A stretch of 62,797 bases of DNA from CAZADS01 sp964483985 (GTDB lineage: Bacteria; Pseudomonadota; Alphaproteobacteria; Thalassobaculales; Thalassobaculaceae), in NCBI GenBank assembly GCA_964483985.1, contig CAZADS010000112.1, forward strand, positions 1-62,797, written 5' to 3'. The translations under genes were made by a program, and so were the position numbers. Of the stretch, positions 26,456 through 35,871 are shown piece after piece (the stretch's first letter is position 1; every line of letters starts with the position of its first letter). A model generated the notes under the pieces. The model was not told where the DNA came from, searched no databases, and was given only the letters and a program-made list of their open reading frames with translations.

Positions 26456-27496
26456 CTATATAGGCTCAAGCATAACTTTGATTTGATCACTCGGCCTCTT
26501 AAGTGCCTCGAATGCTGTTGGAAAATCATCGAAGCCAACAGCATGCGTAACCAGTCCCGATGCCGGAATACGGCCTTGTGCAAGCATATCCAAAGCCATT
26601 CCAAAGTCTGATCGATCATAACAAAAGCAAAAAGCTATATCGACTTCTTTAACTATTGCATCTGCCGGATTGAATGTATCGGTCAGCATACACAACCCAA
26701 CCACAACTATTCGACCGTAGTTTGGTGTCATATCAATTGCCGTCTGCATTGATCCGGGAACGCCTACTGCATCGAAAACAACATTTGGTCCTCCTCCTGT
26801 AATATCCTGAAATCGTTCTGCAACATCCTCTTTTGATGCATCAATAGCCCCTGTTGCACCAAAGCGGGAGGCACACTCGGCCCGACTAATAATCAAATCG
26901 CTTACCACTATGTGACGAGCTCCAAAAAACTGACACCATAACGCGACAGATAAACCAACAGGTCCACCACCAATGATTAACACGGTGTCTCCAGGATTAA
27001 GGCTCGCACGTTTTACTGCATGTAATCCAACCGCTAACGGTTCTATTAATGCACCTTCTTGAAACGAAACGTTTTCCGGCAATCGAAATGTTTCTTGCAT
27101 ACCGATTCGAGTGTATTCTGCGTAAGCTCCTGGATTAGCGTGAGTAGCGCGGATTTGAATAAATGGGCAACGGTGCGGGCGTCCAAAATGGCAAGCTTCA
27201 CAGTTTCCGCAACCCAACTGAGGCATTGCACAGACGCGATCACCAACTTTCCAATCTCCACTTATTTTTTTACCTATTTCCATTATCTTGCCCGAAAATT
27301 CGTGCCCCATAACAGACCCAGGACTAATATTACGGAACCCATTTTCTTCGTTATTTACCTCCGACCAGTGCAAATCCGTACCACAAATACCACAGGCGCA
27401 TACTTTGAGAATAAAATCAGTCGGCCCGGGTTCTGGATCTGGAATGTTCTCCACAGACAACGGAAGACCAGAACGGTGAAAAACAGCGGCTTGCAT
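26456..27496 (-). CDS. zinc-dependent medium-chain alcohol/polyol dehydrogenase
   Basis: A 346-residue MDR dehydrogenase. Catalytic zinc ligands are C38 (CGICGTD) and H65-E66 (GHEFSG). The structural zinc lobe has C96, C99, C102 and C110. The NAD(P)-binding loop is GGGPVGLS (about 165-172). It is closest in style to sorbitol, threonine or 2,3-butanediol dehydrogenases rather than to the acrylyl-CoA reductase AcuI, which lacks this zinc site. AAGGAG eight bases before the ATG supports the start. It leads the transcript with the amidinotransferase. Confidence 0.87.
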   Translation of the reverse strand: MQAAVFHRSGLPLSVENIPDPEPGPTDFILKVCACGICGTDLHWSEVNNEENGFRNISPGSVMGHEFSGKIMEIGKKISGDWKVGDRVCAMPQLGCGNCEACHFGRPHRCPFIQIRATHANPGAYAEYTRIGMQETFRLPENVSFQEGALIEPLAVGLHAVKRASLNPGDTVLIIGGGPVGLSVALWCQFFGARHIVVSDLIISRAECASRFGATGAIDASKEDVAERFQDITGGGPNVVFDAVGVPGSMQTAIDMTPNYGRIVVVGLCMLTDTFNPADAIVKEVDIAFCFCYDRSDFGMALDMLAQGRIPASGLVTHAVGFDDFPTAFEALKRPSDQIKVMLEPI

Positions 27497-27765
27497 TTTA
27501 GCGGCTCCTTAAGGTTACATTAACCAGCCATCGTGGCTGACCGAGTTGCGTATTGCACCATAGTATATTCAGTAATTTTCAAACTCTTCAATTTTTTCTG
27601 GTTTTATTTACTATATCGTAACACCAGCCTTCACTATTTAATTAAAAACCTTAATTATATTTCACTATCACGAATTGATGGTGACTCATTTCAACTTTCA
27701 TGAGAATAGACGTTTTTGAAAACGCGATCAGGCATTAATTATGAATCAAAGTCTAGGGAGGGAAG

Positions 27766-28581
27766 ATGAATCAGCACGAAATCGTTCAGCACGAAGTGGA
27801 CGCGTATAATCTTTCGGTTTCATCAGAAAACAAAATACACGACGACAACATTGCAAAACAACTCGGTTTCCATGGCGGGCTTGTTCCGGGTGTTGAAGTC
27901 TATGCCTATATGATCAATCCCGTTGTTCAATACTTTGGCCCTAATTGGCTAGAGAATGGTCAAGCAGAATGTAAGTTTTTAAAACCCGTCTACGACGGGT
28001 TTAAAGCCAAAGCAACTGCGTCAATTACTGACAAAGGATCCCTCGCTCTAAAAGTAGAATCACAAGGTATTCTTTGCGCAAGGGGAATAGCATCTTTGGC
28101 TCAAGAACAGATACAAATAGCGTCTGATCATTACCCATTAGCCCCTCTTCCAGATTTTGAAAATCGACCCCAAGCCGAACCCAAATTATTTCCCAAAGGG
28201 CTCGTATTAGGCACGTTTGTTCAAGATATGGTTGTTGAAGAGCAACAGCAATACCTCTCTGACGCTCAAGAAACACTTGAAATTTATTCTAAGGAAAAAC
28301 TTGTTCATCCAGGCTGGATCCTTCGTCTCGCAAATAGAGCTCTAACAATGAATGTTAGGCTCGGGCCATGGATCCATGTAGGGAGCCGCATAACAAATTT
28401 CAAAACAGCTCATTATGGAGACCGACTTTCGGCGCGCGCTAGGGTAGCAGATGCTTATGAACATAAAGGTCACCTTTTTATCGATATAGATTTGTTAATA
28501 ACCTGTAACGACAGGACGCCAATAACACATATTTTTCATACTTCCATTTACCGGCCTCGGCAGGTTACGGAAGCAGCTTAA
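27766..28581 (+). CDS. MaoC/hotdog-like protein of unknown substrate
   Basis: A 271-residue soluble protein that looks like a double hotdog. The first half has ENKIHDDNIAKQLGFHGGLVPG (about residues 21-42), like the nucleotide-independent MaoC hydratase motif with D/N-x4-H and a GF-x-GGLVPG turn. The second half has LVHPGWILRLANRAL followed by SRITNFKTAHYGDRL. I infer a hydratase or thioesterase-like acyl-CoA fold, but the match is to short motifs only. GGGAGGGAAG before the ATG is a strong ribosome site. The crotonase gene follows after 30 bases, so the two may act on the same acyl-CoA. Confidence 0.6.
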   Translation: MNQHEIVQHEVDAYNLSVSSENKIHDDNIAKQLGFHGGLVPGVEVYAYMINPVVQYFGPNWLENGQAECKFLKPVYDGFKAKATASITDKGSLALKVESQGILCARGIASLAQEQIQIASDHYPLAPLPDFENRPQAEPKLFPKGLVLGTFVQDMVVEEQQQYLSDAQETLEIYSKEKLVHPGWILRLANRALTMNVRLGPWIHVGSRITNFKTAHYGDRLSARARVADAYEHKGHLFIDIDLLITCNDRTPITHIFHTSIYRPRQVTEAA

Positions 28582-28611
28582 TTACTTTCACAATTCCAGA
28601 AGGATTAAATT

Positions 28612-29385
28612 ATGCCAGATTTTTTTAAAGTCGATCGTGATGGGCATATAATGACCATCACCCTGAATCGTCCCGAGAGAATGAACGCTTTGCATTCCCC
28701 GGCTCATTTCGAATTACATGATATTTTTAATGAATTCGAGAATGATCCTAATTTATGGGTTGGAATACTAACAGGAGCTGGTGAACGTGCATTTAGTGCG
28801 GGGAACGACCTGAAATGGCAAGCCGAGGGAGGAAGCAGAGATAAACCTATTAGCGGATTTGGCGGTATAACCGAGCGATTTGATCGCACGAAACCGATGA
28901 TAGCCGCGGTAAACGGAGTAGCCATGGGGGGCGGGTTTGAGCTTGCGTTAGCATGCGACGTAATAATTGCGGCAGAAAATGCGATATTTGCTTTGCCGGA
29001 GCCACGGGTCGGTTTAGCTGCACTTGCTGGGGGACTTCATCGATTGCCTAGAATGATACCGCTGAAGCAAGCAATGGGCATGATTTTAACTGCTCGGCAT
29101 GTTTCTGCAAACGAGGGTTATGAGTTAGGTTTTGTTACTAGACTAGTCCCAGAAGGGGAAGCGGTTGCCACGGCACGATCTTTCGCCCACCAAATCATAG
29201 AATGTTCCCCCGTGTCCATACGAACCAGTCTGGATGTAGTGAAAAAAGGTCTAGAATATAGTAATATTCGTGATGCTATGCTTATGCATTATGAAAGTGT
29301 TACGGCGCTTCGCAACAGCGAAGACATGATTGAAGGACCTCTAGCATTCTCCGAAAAGCGCAAACCAAACTGGAAAGGACACTAA
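28612..29385 (+). CDS. enoyl-CoA hydratase/isomerase (crotonase) family protein
   Basis: A 257-residue crotonase. The oxyanion-hole region FSAGNDLK is at 61-68 and GGGFELAL at 107-114. Both glutamates used for hydration in mitochondrial crotonase are present (E110 and E130 in ALPEPRVGL), so a hydratase is chemically possible. AAGGA lies before the ATG. With the hotdog gene it forms a two-gene unit; the acyl-CoA substrate is unknown. Confidence 0.88.
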   Translation: MPDFFKVDRDGHIMTITLNRPERMNALHSPAHFELHDIFNEFENDPNLWVGILTGAGERAFSAGNDLKWQAEGGSRDKPISGFGGITERFDRTKPMIAAVNGVAMGGGFELALACDVIIAAENAIFALPEPRVGLAALAGGLHRLPRMIPLKQAMGMILTARHVSANEGYELGFVTRLVPEGEAVATARSFAHQIIECSPVSIRTSLDVVKKGLEYSNIRDAMLMHYESVTALRNSEDMIEGPLAFSEKRKPNWKGH

Positions 29386-29784
29386 TTTTCATAGTTGATT
29401 GATTATTTGCAGCGTTTAGCCCCAGCATACCGCGAATCTGGAATCCGATTAGCAATTATAAGGTGGGGACTTTTTATGACATAGGTCAGGTCACGAAACG
29501 AACTGCCTTTATTAAGCGCGGGAATGACGGTCTCTTGCCCAGTGGCGAAAGCCCATTAATTATGAGAATCACTTAATCAGTATCGAGAAGGCGCTTCCGA
29601 TCCCACAATTTATAGGTGATCAACAGCCATTTGTAAAAGCATGGGTGTGGCTAATTCTGCATCAGAAGGTACGAATTACGGTTTTTGAAATCTGGTATTG
29701 GGAAAGTGAGTGTGTTTTTTAGTTTAGCCAAATCTATCTAAAAAGAAACAATGGCTTTAGAGCATCTGAATAAAATCTCACGAA
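29386..29784. other. intergenic region of 399 bases, no gene seen
   Basis: The space between the crotonase gene and the convergent GFA-family gene has frequent stops in all frames. I saw no tRNA, clear hairpin terminator or recognisable protein remnant. Nothing supportable. Confidence 0.6.
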
Positions 29785-30213
29785 TCAAATAAACTCCGCT
29801 CTCATCCAACTTTTTCTGCGACGTTCCAACCTAGAACCAGGTGTCTCCAAATCATAGTTTATGCCGATAGATTCTTGAATTGAGCCGTTCATGAATTCCA
29901 GGGCATTCACAATACAATTGGCTAAAATCTGTTTATTTTCCTCATCCTCCATCATAGCACAAACGTAAACTCCGCATACCGTACAGATTAAAAAATCGGT
30001 AATACCATGGCCAAATTGGTATTTTGATACTTTATCTTGATCGATTATTTTGACTTCCAAACGACCCTCAGGATCTGCTGTCGCTCTACTATTGTGTTTA
30101 CGACAAAATGAACACTGGCAAGCACGCACCGGAAGGTCTTTGACTGGTTTAGTTGTATAAAACGTTAAATGCAGATTGCCACAATGACAACCACCGGTAA
30201 TGATTTCTAGCAT
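29785..30213 (-). CDS. GFA / CENP-V-fold zinc-binding protein
   Basis: A 142-residue protein of the glutathione-dependent formaldehyde-activating (GFA) family. Zinc ligands are the N-terminal GGCHCGN pair (C9, C11), CQCSFC (C32, C34, C37) and a later CTVCGVYVC group. Family members bind two zinc ions; a direct enzymatic role in formaldehyde trapping is disputed. It stands 80 bases downstream of the DMT transporter gene on the same strand. Confidence 0.85.
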   Translation of the reverse strand: MLEIITGGCHCGNLHLTFYTTKPVKDLPVRACQCSFCRKHNSRATADPEGRLEVKIIDQDKVSKYQFGHGITDFLICTVCGVYVCAMMEDEENKQILANCIVNALEFMNGSIQESIGINYDLETPGSRLERRRKSWMRAEFI

Positions 30214-30293
30214 AAGAACTCCTTCGTCATAGCACTAAGAACATTTAATAAAAACGATTTTCCCGATTCTGCGTCCATTCCGGATTTACGATT

Positions 30294-31172
30294 CTAAAGG
30301 CGGTACTTTTCTCGATACATAACGTAAAATCCCGCTGCCACTATCAATATCGTACCCAGCCACATGTTCATAGTTGGAATGTCATCGAACACCCAATATC
30401 CTAGTACAGTAACCCAAATAAGCTTGCTATAATTGTAGGGTGCGAGAAATGAAGCTTCTGCTCTATTAAAGGCACTAATCATAAGAAGATGGGCCATTGC
30501 CCCCATGGCGCCTGTTACTAGAAATACACACCAATGAATAAATGCTGGTGCCGACCAAAAAAAGGAAACTAAGAGGCTTGTCCAAATCATACCCCCGATC
30601 CCAGAATAAAATAACGTGGTATTAGTTCGCTCTGTAGAAGCTAGCATTCGAGTTATTAGTTGAAACAATGCAAAAAAGGCAGCACCAATCAACGGCATCA
30701 ATGAAGCCCAATGCCACAAACCACCACCGGGTCGAACGATTATCAACACTCCGCCTAAACCAATCAAAACAGCAGCCCAACGATGAAACCCCACTTTTTC
30801 CTTTAAAATTGGCACCGATAAAGCTGTTATGAAAAGGGGAGCTGTAAAGCCTATCGCAGTTGCTTCCGCGATCGGCAAATAAGTTAAACCAACGAACAAT
30901 GCGCTGATAGATAACACTAATAAAGCTGGACGGATAAACTGAAGCGCAGGTCTACTTGTAGACCACAAATTTCGCCATTTTTCACGCCTAACGATGAAAT
31001 AAAATAACAAAGTCAGGTTAATACCAATAAAATAACCCCAAACTAATTGGACTGCATGAAGGTCTTTAGTATAAATTTTACAAATTGTATCAACAACCGA
31101 AATTAACAGAATTGCCGATAAGAAGAAAAAAACACCTTGAAGCGGCCGGTGTTCCCTTTCTCGAGTTATCAT
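30294..31172 (-). CDS. DMT-superfamily (EamA) transporter
   Basis: A 292-residue membrane protein with ten predicted helices in two EamA repeats. The second repeat end APYNYSKLIWVTVLGYWVFDDIP is typical (about 240-262), and RPGGG marks the middle. It probably exports metabolites or amino acids. Its ATG overlaps the TAA of the monooxygenase gene upstream by one base, so the two are coupled. Confidence 0.88.
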   Translation of the reverse strand: MITREREHRPLQGVFFFLSAILLISVVDTICKIYTKDLHAVQLVWGYFIGINLTLLFYFIVRREKWRNLWSTSRPALQFIRPALLVLSISALFVGLTYLPIAEATAIGFTAPLFITALSVPILKEKVGFHRWAAVLIGLGGVLIIVRPGGGLWHWASLMPLIGAAFFALFQLITRMLASTERTNTTLFYSGIGGMIWTSLLVSFFWSAPAFIHWCVFLVTGAMGAMAHLLMISAFNRAEASFLAPYNYSKLIWVTVLGYWVFDDIPTMNMWLGTILIVAAGFYVMYREKYRL

Positions 31173-32380
31173 TAATATAAACTCGCTTCTACCAAAGACT
31201 GAATCATAGAAACCCTTTTTAAATATACCCGTTCTTTTTCAATGCTTGATTTTGCTTCCTTTAGCCTTTTTCTAAATAACGTTTGCCCTTTTAAATCTTT
31301 TGCCTCCAAATCTCGTTTGTTCTGGATCGTAAGTCGATTTACGTAATCAAGCGCAATTGGTCTTCTTTGATTTTCATATCTGTCCAAAAGAAGTTCATTT
31401 TCACAACCCTTTATCACACTAGTTAAAAGTTCCGCCAAATTAAAGGCATCATGTATTCCGCCGTTCAATCCCATCCCACCAAGTGGATTGTTGATATGGG
31501 CAGCATCCCCAACCAGAAAACTCCTTCCCCGCCGATAATTACTCGCCACACGCTGGTGAACTTGGTAAAGCGTGGTATGCTTTATTTTATAATCTTTATC
31601 TTTTTTAAATACACGATTTAGCCTGGTTTGGATTTTAGTGGAGTCAAATATCTCTAATTCCGACTCTTCCAACTTGGTTGGAAACATGCAACGCCACAAC
31701 CCGGGAACTTTCAGGAGGAAAAACCATTCCTCAGGATCCGCAAAATAGTTAACTTGAGTAAGATCGTTAAAATAGTTTTCAAAACAAAACGGTGTTGAAA
31801 CTACGAGAAAGTTTTCAGGCCAAGTAAACCCAACAAAACCGATCTCAAGCGCCCTTCGAACTGCACTTCGAGCTCCGTCCGCTCCAATTAAAAAGCGGCC
31901 TTTCAGTGTTCTTACACCTTGCGGCGTCAAACATTCTATTTTTACAGAATTTTCGTCCTGTGAAACAGCTTCCACAGAATGTGAAAATCGAATTTCTGTA
32001 TTTCCTCTTTTTAACAGCCAGACTTTTAAAAGGGTACATAATTTATATTGCTCACATTGAACACGATACGGATGCTCTGTGAGATCAGATATCAATCCGA
32101 AATCGAAAGTGGCAAGGTTTCCCTCCGAACGGCTTCGATATTGAAATTTTTCCGCTTTAAGCCCCCTTTCGATTAATCCCGCACTAATTCCAAATCGGCT
32201 AAGCATGTCAAGTGTTGGCGGGTGGAAGGTCGAAGCTCGCAACTCTTCCAACAGGGTTCTTTCAGCCTCTAAAATGATCGATTTAACACCGGCCTCGGCT
32301 AAAACAGCAGCTGCTGTTAATCCGGTCGGACCGGCACCGGATATTAACACAGGCGCATCATATCCTGATACATACGGCAA
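31172..32380 (-). CDS. FAD-dependent aromatic-hydroxylase-type monooxygenase
   Basis: A 402-residue class A flavoprotein monooxygenase. The FAD motif GAGPTGLTAAA is at about 15-25, the second motif GADGARSAVR near 167-176 and the third GDAAHINNPLGGMGLNGG near 292-309. Relatives hydroxylate phenols, salicylate or other ring substrates using NAD(P)H and oxygen. The protein ends soon after a helical C-terminal arm and has no thioredoxin-like extra domain as in phenol hydroxylase. Coupled to the downstream DMT transporter, which might export a product (inference). Confidence 0.85.
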   Translation of the reverse strand: MPYVSGYDAPVLISGAGPTGLTAAAVLAEAGVKSIILEAERTLLEELRASTFHPPTLDMLSRFGISAGLIERGLKAEKFQYRSRSEGNLATFDFGLISDLTEHPYRVQCEQYKLCTLLKVWLLKRGNTEIRFSHSVEAVSQDENSVKIECLTPQGVRTLKGRFLIGADGARSAVRRALEIGFVGFTWPENFLVVSTPFCFENYFNDLTQVNYFADPEEWFFLLKVPGLWRCMFPTKLEESELEIFDSTKIQTRLNRVFKKDKDYKIKHTTLYQVHQRVASNYRRGRSFLVGDAAHINNPLGGMGLNGGIHDAFNLAELLTSVIKGCENELLLDRYENQRRPIALDYVNRLTIQNKRDLEAKDLKGQTLFRKRLKEAKSSIEKERVYLKRVSMIQSLVEASLY

Positions 32381-32478
32381 AGCTCAGCCTTTCAAAAGAA
32401 TGCATACTACTAGGTAGGGGGGAGCAATCCGTTTCCATTGCCGGCACGGTTTAGAGTAACCTTAATTTATCGGCTCTA

Positions 32479-32835
32479 TCATTCTACCGAGAAGCTTTCC
32501 CCGCAGCCACAACGACCCGTTTCATTCGGATTATTAAAAACAAATCCTGAAAACATCTTGTCTTCCTGATAGTCCATTTCCGAACCAAGAATAAACATAA
32601 TAGCAGTTGGATCGATAAACAGCGTAACACCCTTTTCCTCTACTTTATCCTCGAATTTTTTTTGCTCCGTTGCATACTCGACAAAGTAGCTGAGCCCCGA
32701 GCAGCCCTTAGACTTGATTCCAACACGAAGTCCCAAAATTTTATCATCGCCGCTTTTCTCCATCAACAAACGAGCGCGCTGAACGGCGGCGTCTGTTAAT
32801 GTGATAGGAGCTTTACCTGGTTCAAATTGAAACAT
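32479..32835 (-). CDS. A-type iron-sulfur carrier (SufA/IscA/ErpA-like)
   Basis: A 118-residue HesB-fold protein from ATG 32835, preceded by an AGGTG ribosome site. The three cluster cysteines are C45 in KGCSG and C109 and C111 in RCGCGES. It carries Fe-S clusters from the SufBCD scaffold to target proteins. An upstream TTG at 32856 is in frame but less likely. It is the last gene of the suf operon, 74 bases after the SufT-like gene. Confidence 0.9.
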   Translation of the reverse strand: MFQFEPGKAPITLTDAAVQRARLLMEKSGDDKILGLRVGIKSKGCSGLSYFVEYATEQKKFEDKVEEKGVTLFIDPTAIMFILGSEMDYQEDKMFSGFVFNNPNETGRCGCGESFSVE

Positions 32836-32909
32836 TGCTACACCTGTTATTTTCAACCTTTGTAAATTTGGCCTCTATTTACGTCAGAATCAAGTATTGG
32901 TTGTTATGA

Positions 32910-33323
32910 TCAGTACATATTTAAAATTAATTTAGCATCTTCGCTCATTAATTCGGGAGTCCACGGGGGCTCCCATGTGAGCTCTACTTCAACTTCACCC
33001 ACGCCTTCAACACTCGACACAGCCGCCGCCACATCATAGGGCATTTCACCAGCTACAGGACAAGCTGGAGCAGTCAAAGTCATTAAAACGCGAATATCAC
33101 CACCTTCAAGTCTATCTGTTTCATAAATAAGCCCGAGGTCGTATATGTTTACAGGAATTTCAGGATCGTGCACTGTCCGTAATGCTTCCACTATAGCTTG
33201 GTCGCTAGCTAACTTATCGCCTTCTTGCAACTTTTCGCCCGCTCTGGCTTTAGTACCCTCTGGCACCGCCGGATCCATCATGAAAGACCCATAAGGGTTC
33301 AATCCCGGGTCAAAGTCACTCAT
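32910..33323 (-). CDS. SufT-like DUF59 (MIP18) Fe-S assembly protein
   Basis: A 137-residue protein with a disordered N-terminus of about 40 residues and a DUF59 domain: VHDPEIPVNIYDLGLIYE (about 51-68), the MTLTAPACP stretch with its conserved cysteine, and a C-terminal TWEPPWTPE. Proteins of this kind in suf operons help maturation of Fe-S proteins. Its ATG overlaps the sufS stop by four bases (ATGA). Confidence 0.87.
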   Translation of the reverse strand: MSDFDPGLNPYGSFMMDPAVPEGTKARAGEKLQEGDKLASDQAIVEALRTVHDPEIPVNIYDLGLIYETDRLEGGDIRVLMTLTAPACPVAGEMPYDVAAAVSSVEGVGEVEVELTWEPPWTPELMSEDAKLILNMY

Positions 33324-34555
33324 CGGAAAATCTCCCTAACTTTCTCAAGACTATCAGCCAAGATATCTATATCCTCTCGGGTATTATACAAACCCAAGCT
33401 TGCTCGAGCGGTTGATGGCAAATCGAACCGTTCCATTAATGGCTGGCAACAATGATGACCGGCCCTCACAGCTACGCCATTTTGATCAATTATAGTAGAT
33501 ATATCATGAGGGTGGGCACAATCCATGGTGAATGAAATTACGCTTGTTTTCCCTACCGCAGTGCCAATAAAATTCAACCCCTCAACGGCAGCAAGTCTTT
33601 GATGAGCATAATTCAAAACGTCGCTTTCATGGTAACCGATAGATACCATCCCTATCTCTTTAACAAAGTCTACCGCCGCCCCCAACCCGATGGCCTGTGC
33701 TATCGGCGGGGTTCCCGCTTCAAATTTATCGGGCAAATCCGCCCACGTTGTTTCCTCGAAAGATACAGTATTAATCATACCGCCGCCACCCTGATAGGGA
33801 GGCATAGCATCCAGAAGCGCTTCCTTACCATATAAAACTCCAATGCCTGAAGGTCCGTACAACTTGTGGCCTGAGAAGGCGTAAAAGTCTACGTCCAACT
33901 CTTGGACATCAATCGGCATATGGACTATACCCTGAGCTCCATCCACAAGCACTACGGCACCCCGATCATGAGCAGTTTTAGTTATTTCTCGAACAGGTAA
34001 TACGGTTCCTAAAACATTTGAAACGTGACAAAACGAAACAATTTTAGTTCTATCATTTATAAGGTCATCAAAGTCTGCAAGATTAAATGATCCATCGTTT
34101 CCAACCGGAACGACTTTAAGGGAGCAACCGACCTGCGCTCTTAACAGTTGCCACGGAATGATATTGGAATGGTGTTCCGCACAAGTAATTAGCACCTCAT
34201 CATTTCGACTTAAGGTTGCTCGACCGTAACTAGAGGCAACGAGGTTGATAGATTCAGTTGTACCCTTAGTAAATATCACTTCATGTGCATGCTCACTATT
34301 TATGAAACTCCGAACTTTTTCTCTAGCTCCCTCATATCTAGCAGAAGTTTGCTCAGACATATAATGCAAACCTCGATGGACATTCGCATATTCATGACTA
34401 TAAACGTTATCTATGGCATCAATAACTTGCCGAGGTTTCTGCGAGGATCCCGCAGAATCTAGATAAATAAATGGCTTGCCTCTGATTTTCTCAGAGAAGA
34501 TAGGAAAGTCTTTCCGGATTGCTTCGACATTAAAATGCGGCTCCATACCAATCAT
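33320..34555 (-). CDS. sufS: cysteine desulfurase SufS
   Basis: A 411-residue type II cysteine desulfurase that takes sulfur from cysteine for cluster assembly. PLP is bound by K231 in FSGHKLYGPSG; the catalytic cysteine is C369 in RAGHHCCQP. The histidine pair in AEHHSN (128-129) stacks on PLP. I start at ATG 34555, which overlaps the sufD stop as ATGA; an in-frame start at 34588 would extend it by 11 unconserved residues. No sufE or sufU gene is adjacent. Confidence 0.93.
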   Translation of the reverse strand: MIGMEPHFNVEAIRKDFPIFSEKIRGKPFIYLDSAGSSQKPRQVIDAIDNVYSHEYANVHRGLHYMSEQTSARYEGAREKVRSFINSEHAHEVIFTKGTTESINLVASSYGRATLSRNDEVLITCAEHHSNIIPWQLLRAQVGCSLKVVPVGNDGSFNLADFDDLINDRTKIVSFCHVSNVLGTVLPVREITKTAHDRGAVVLVDGAQGIVHMPIDVQELDVDFYAFSGHKLYGPSGIGVLYGKEALLDAMPPYQGGGGMINTVSFEETTWADLPDKFEAGTPPIAQAIGLGAAVDFVKEIGMVSIGYHESDVLNYAHQRLAAVEGLNFIGTAVGKTSVISFTMDCAHPHDISTIIDQNGVAVRAGHHCCQPLMERFDLPSTARASLGLYNTREDIDILADSLEKVREIFR

Positions 34556-35871
34556 TTTCCATTTCTTATGATATTGTCGTCCAGCCAATCCGCTGCCATA
34601 TCCTTAAACGCTCGACAAACGTCTGGTTCCTGTATTTCGTTGATTACGTCATTGATATAGGCAGCAACCAATAAGCTACGTGCTTCTGCAGGGCCAAGAC
34701 CGCGAGACTGCAGGTAAAACAACTGCTCTTCGTCTAATTCTCCTACTGTAGCACCGTGGCTACAACGCACATCATCAGCATAAATTTCCAGTTCGGGCTT
34801 GGTGTTGATTTCCGCTTTTTCGGATAGCAACATTGCTCGGTTCATTTGAAATCCATCGGTTCCTTGAGCGTCCGCTTTTACCAAAATTTTGCCTTGAAAA
34901 ACGCCATGCGCTTCATCAAAAAGAATACCTTTGTATATCTCTCTACTTTTAGTATTTGGAGCGTCATGTTGAATAAAGGTTGTGTTATCCAAATGTTGTT
35001 TTTCCGATCCTATATATGCTCCATTAATCCTATATTCAGCATTTGGTTCATTAATAAAACCACGGATTTCGTTTCTGGCAAGACGGGCACCTATCGAAAA
35101 AGTAAAATTATCATATTTAGAGTATTCCGATAGGTCTGCAACAGTTAGACCTATATGAAAGGAACATTTAGATTCATTTTGAATTTTATAATGCCCAACC
35201 CTCGCACCTCGCGATAAACTTACCTGCGTTACATTATTGGAAAAATATTGAAATTTGTCGTCTCCAACATGGCTCTCTATTATGTTAACAGCGCTTTCTA
35301 CACCAACCCTGATCAAGACATGTGAAGCAAATCCTACGTCTGTACCGACGCCCACCGATATTAAATGAATAGGCTTTTCCATTATATGACCGTCAGCTAT
35401 ATCCAGAATTAAAGCATCAGACATTGTGACCGTACTAAGAGCCGCCAACGGCAATCCGTCCGCACACGTCTTTTCTTCCAAAACCGAGCTAAGCTGTTTT
35501 TGATCTTGCTCTGTTAATTCCGTTAACCGCCGTAAGTTTATTCCCGGTCCCAATTCGGACACATTGGATTCGTCAAACCTAAGTCTTCCATTAACCAAAA
35601 CCAACCGCGGACCATCAATAGGAGTGGTGCGCTTCATCGGGACCTGACCCGAACTGTTTACAGTCCAGGAGAATGGCTGTCTCGCTAGAATATTTAAATT
35701 CGTGTACTTCCATGACTCAGTTTTAGCGTGTGGCCAGCCGAATTTTTCATATCGCTTTCGTGACTCTGCTTTGAGTTTAACCAGCCAATCCATACGTTCT
35801 TCGATTGCCCAGCTCTGCGCTGCATCCATCATCTCATCGAATGGTCTTGATAGAACACGATCTTCAGGCAT
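34552..35871 (-). CDS. sufD: Fe-S assembly scaffold subunit SufD
   Basis: A 439-residue SufBD-fold protein. The beta-helix core is from about 150 to 380, and the C-terminal helical domain contains the family signatures DDVRCSHGATVGELDEEQLFYLQ (seen as DVRCSHGATVG then QLFYLQSRG) and LLVAAYINDV. It pairs with SufB in the SufBC2D complex. The start overlaps the sufC stop by one base (TAATG). Confidence 0.93.
   Translation of the reverse strand: MPEDRVLSRPFDEMMDAAQSWAIEERMDWLVKLKAESRKRYEKFGWPHAKTESWKYTNLNILARQPFSWTVNSSGQVPMKRTTPIDGPRLVLVNGRLRFDESNVSELGPGINLRRLTELTEQDQKQLSSVLEEKTCADGLPLAALSTVTMSDALILDIADGHIMEKPIHLISVGVGTDVGFASHVLIRVGVESAVNIIESHVGDDKFQYFSNNVTQVSLSRGARVGHYKIQNESKCSFHIGLTVADLSEYSKYDNFTFSIGARLARNEIRGFINEPNAEYRINGAYIGSEKQHLDNTTFIQHDAPNTKSREIYKGILFDEAHGVFQGKILVKADAQGTDGFQMNRAMLLSEKAEINTKPELEIYADDVRCSHGATVGELDEEQLFYLQSRGLGPAEARSLLVAAYINDVINEIQEPDVCRAFKDMAADWLDDNIIRNGK

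Noticed and set aside
26456..27496. Zinc dehydrogenase as AcuI, the acrylyl-CoA reductase of DMSP metabolism
   Set aside because: It has full catalytic and structural zinc sites and a polyol-dehydrogenase look; AcuI belongs to the zinc-free quinone-reductase-like group.
29386..29784. Possible gene remnant in the 399-base gap
   Set aside because: Checked by eye on both strands; only short frames with no recognisable motif.
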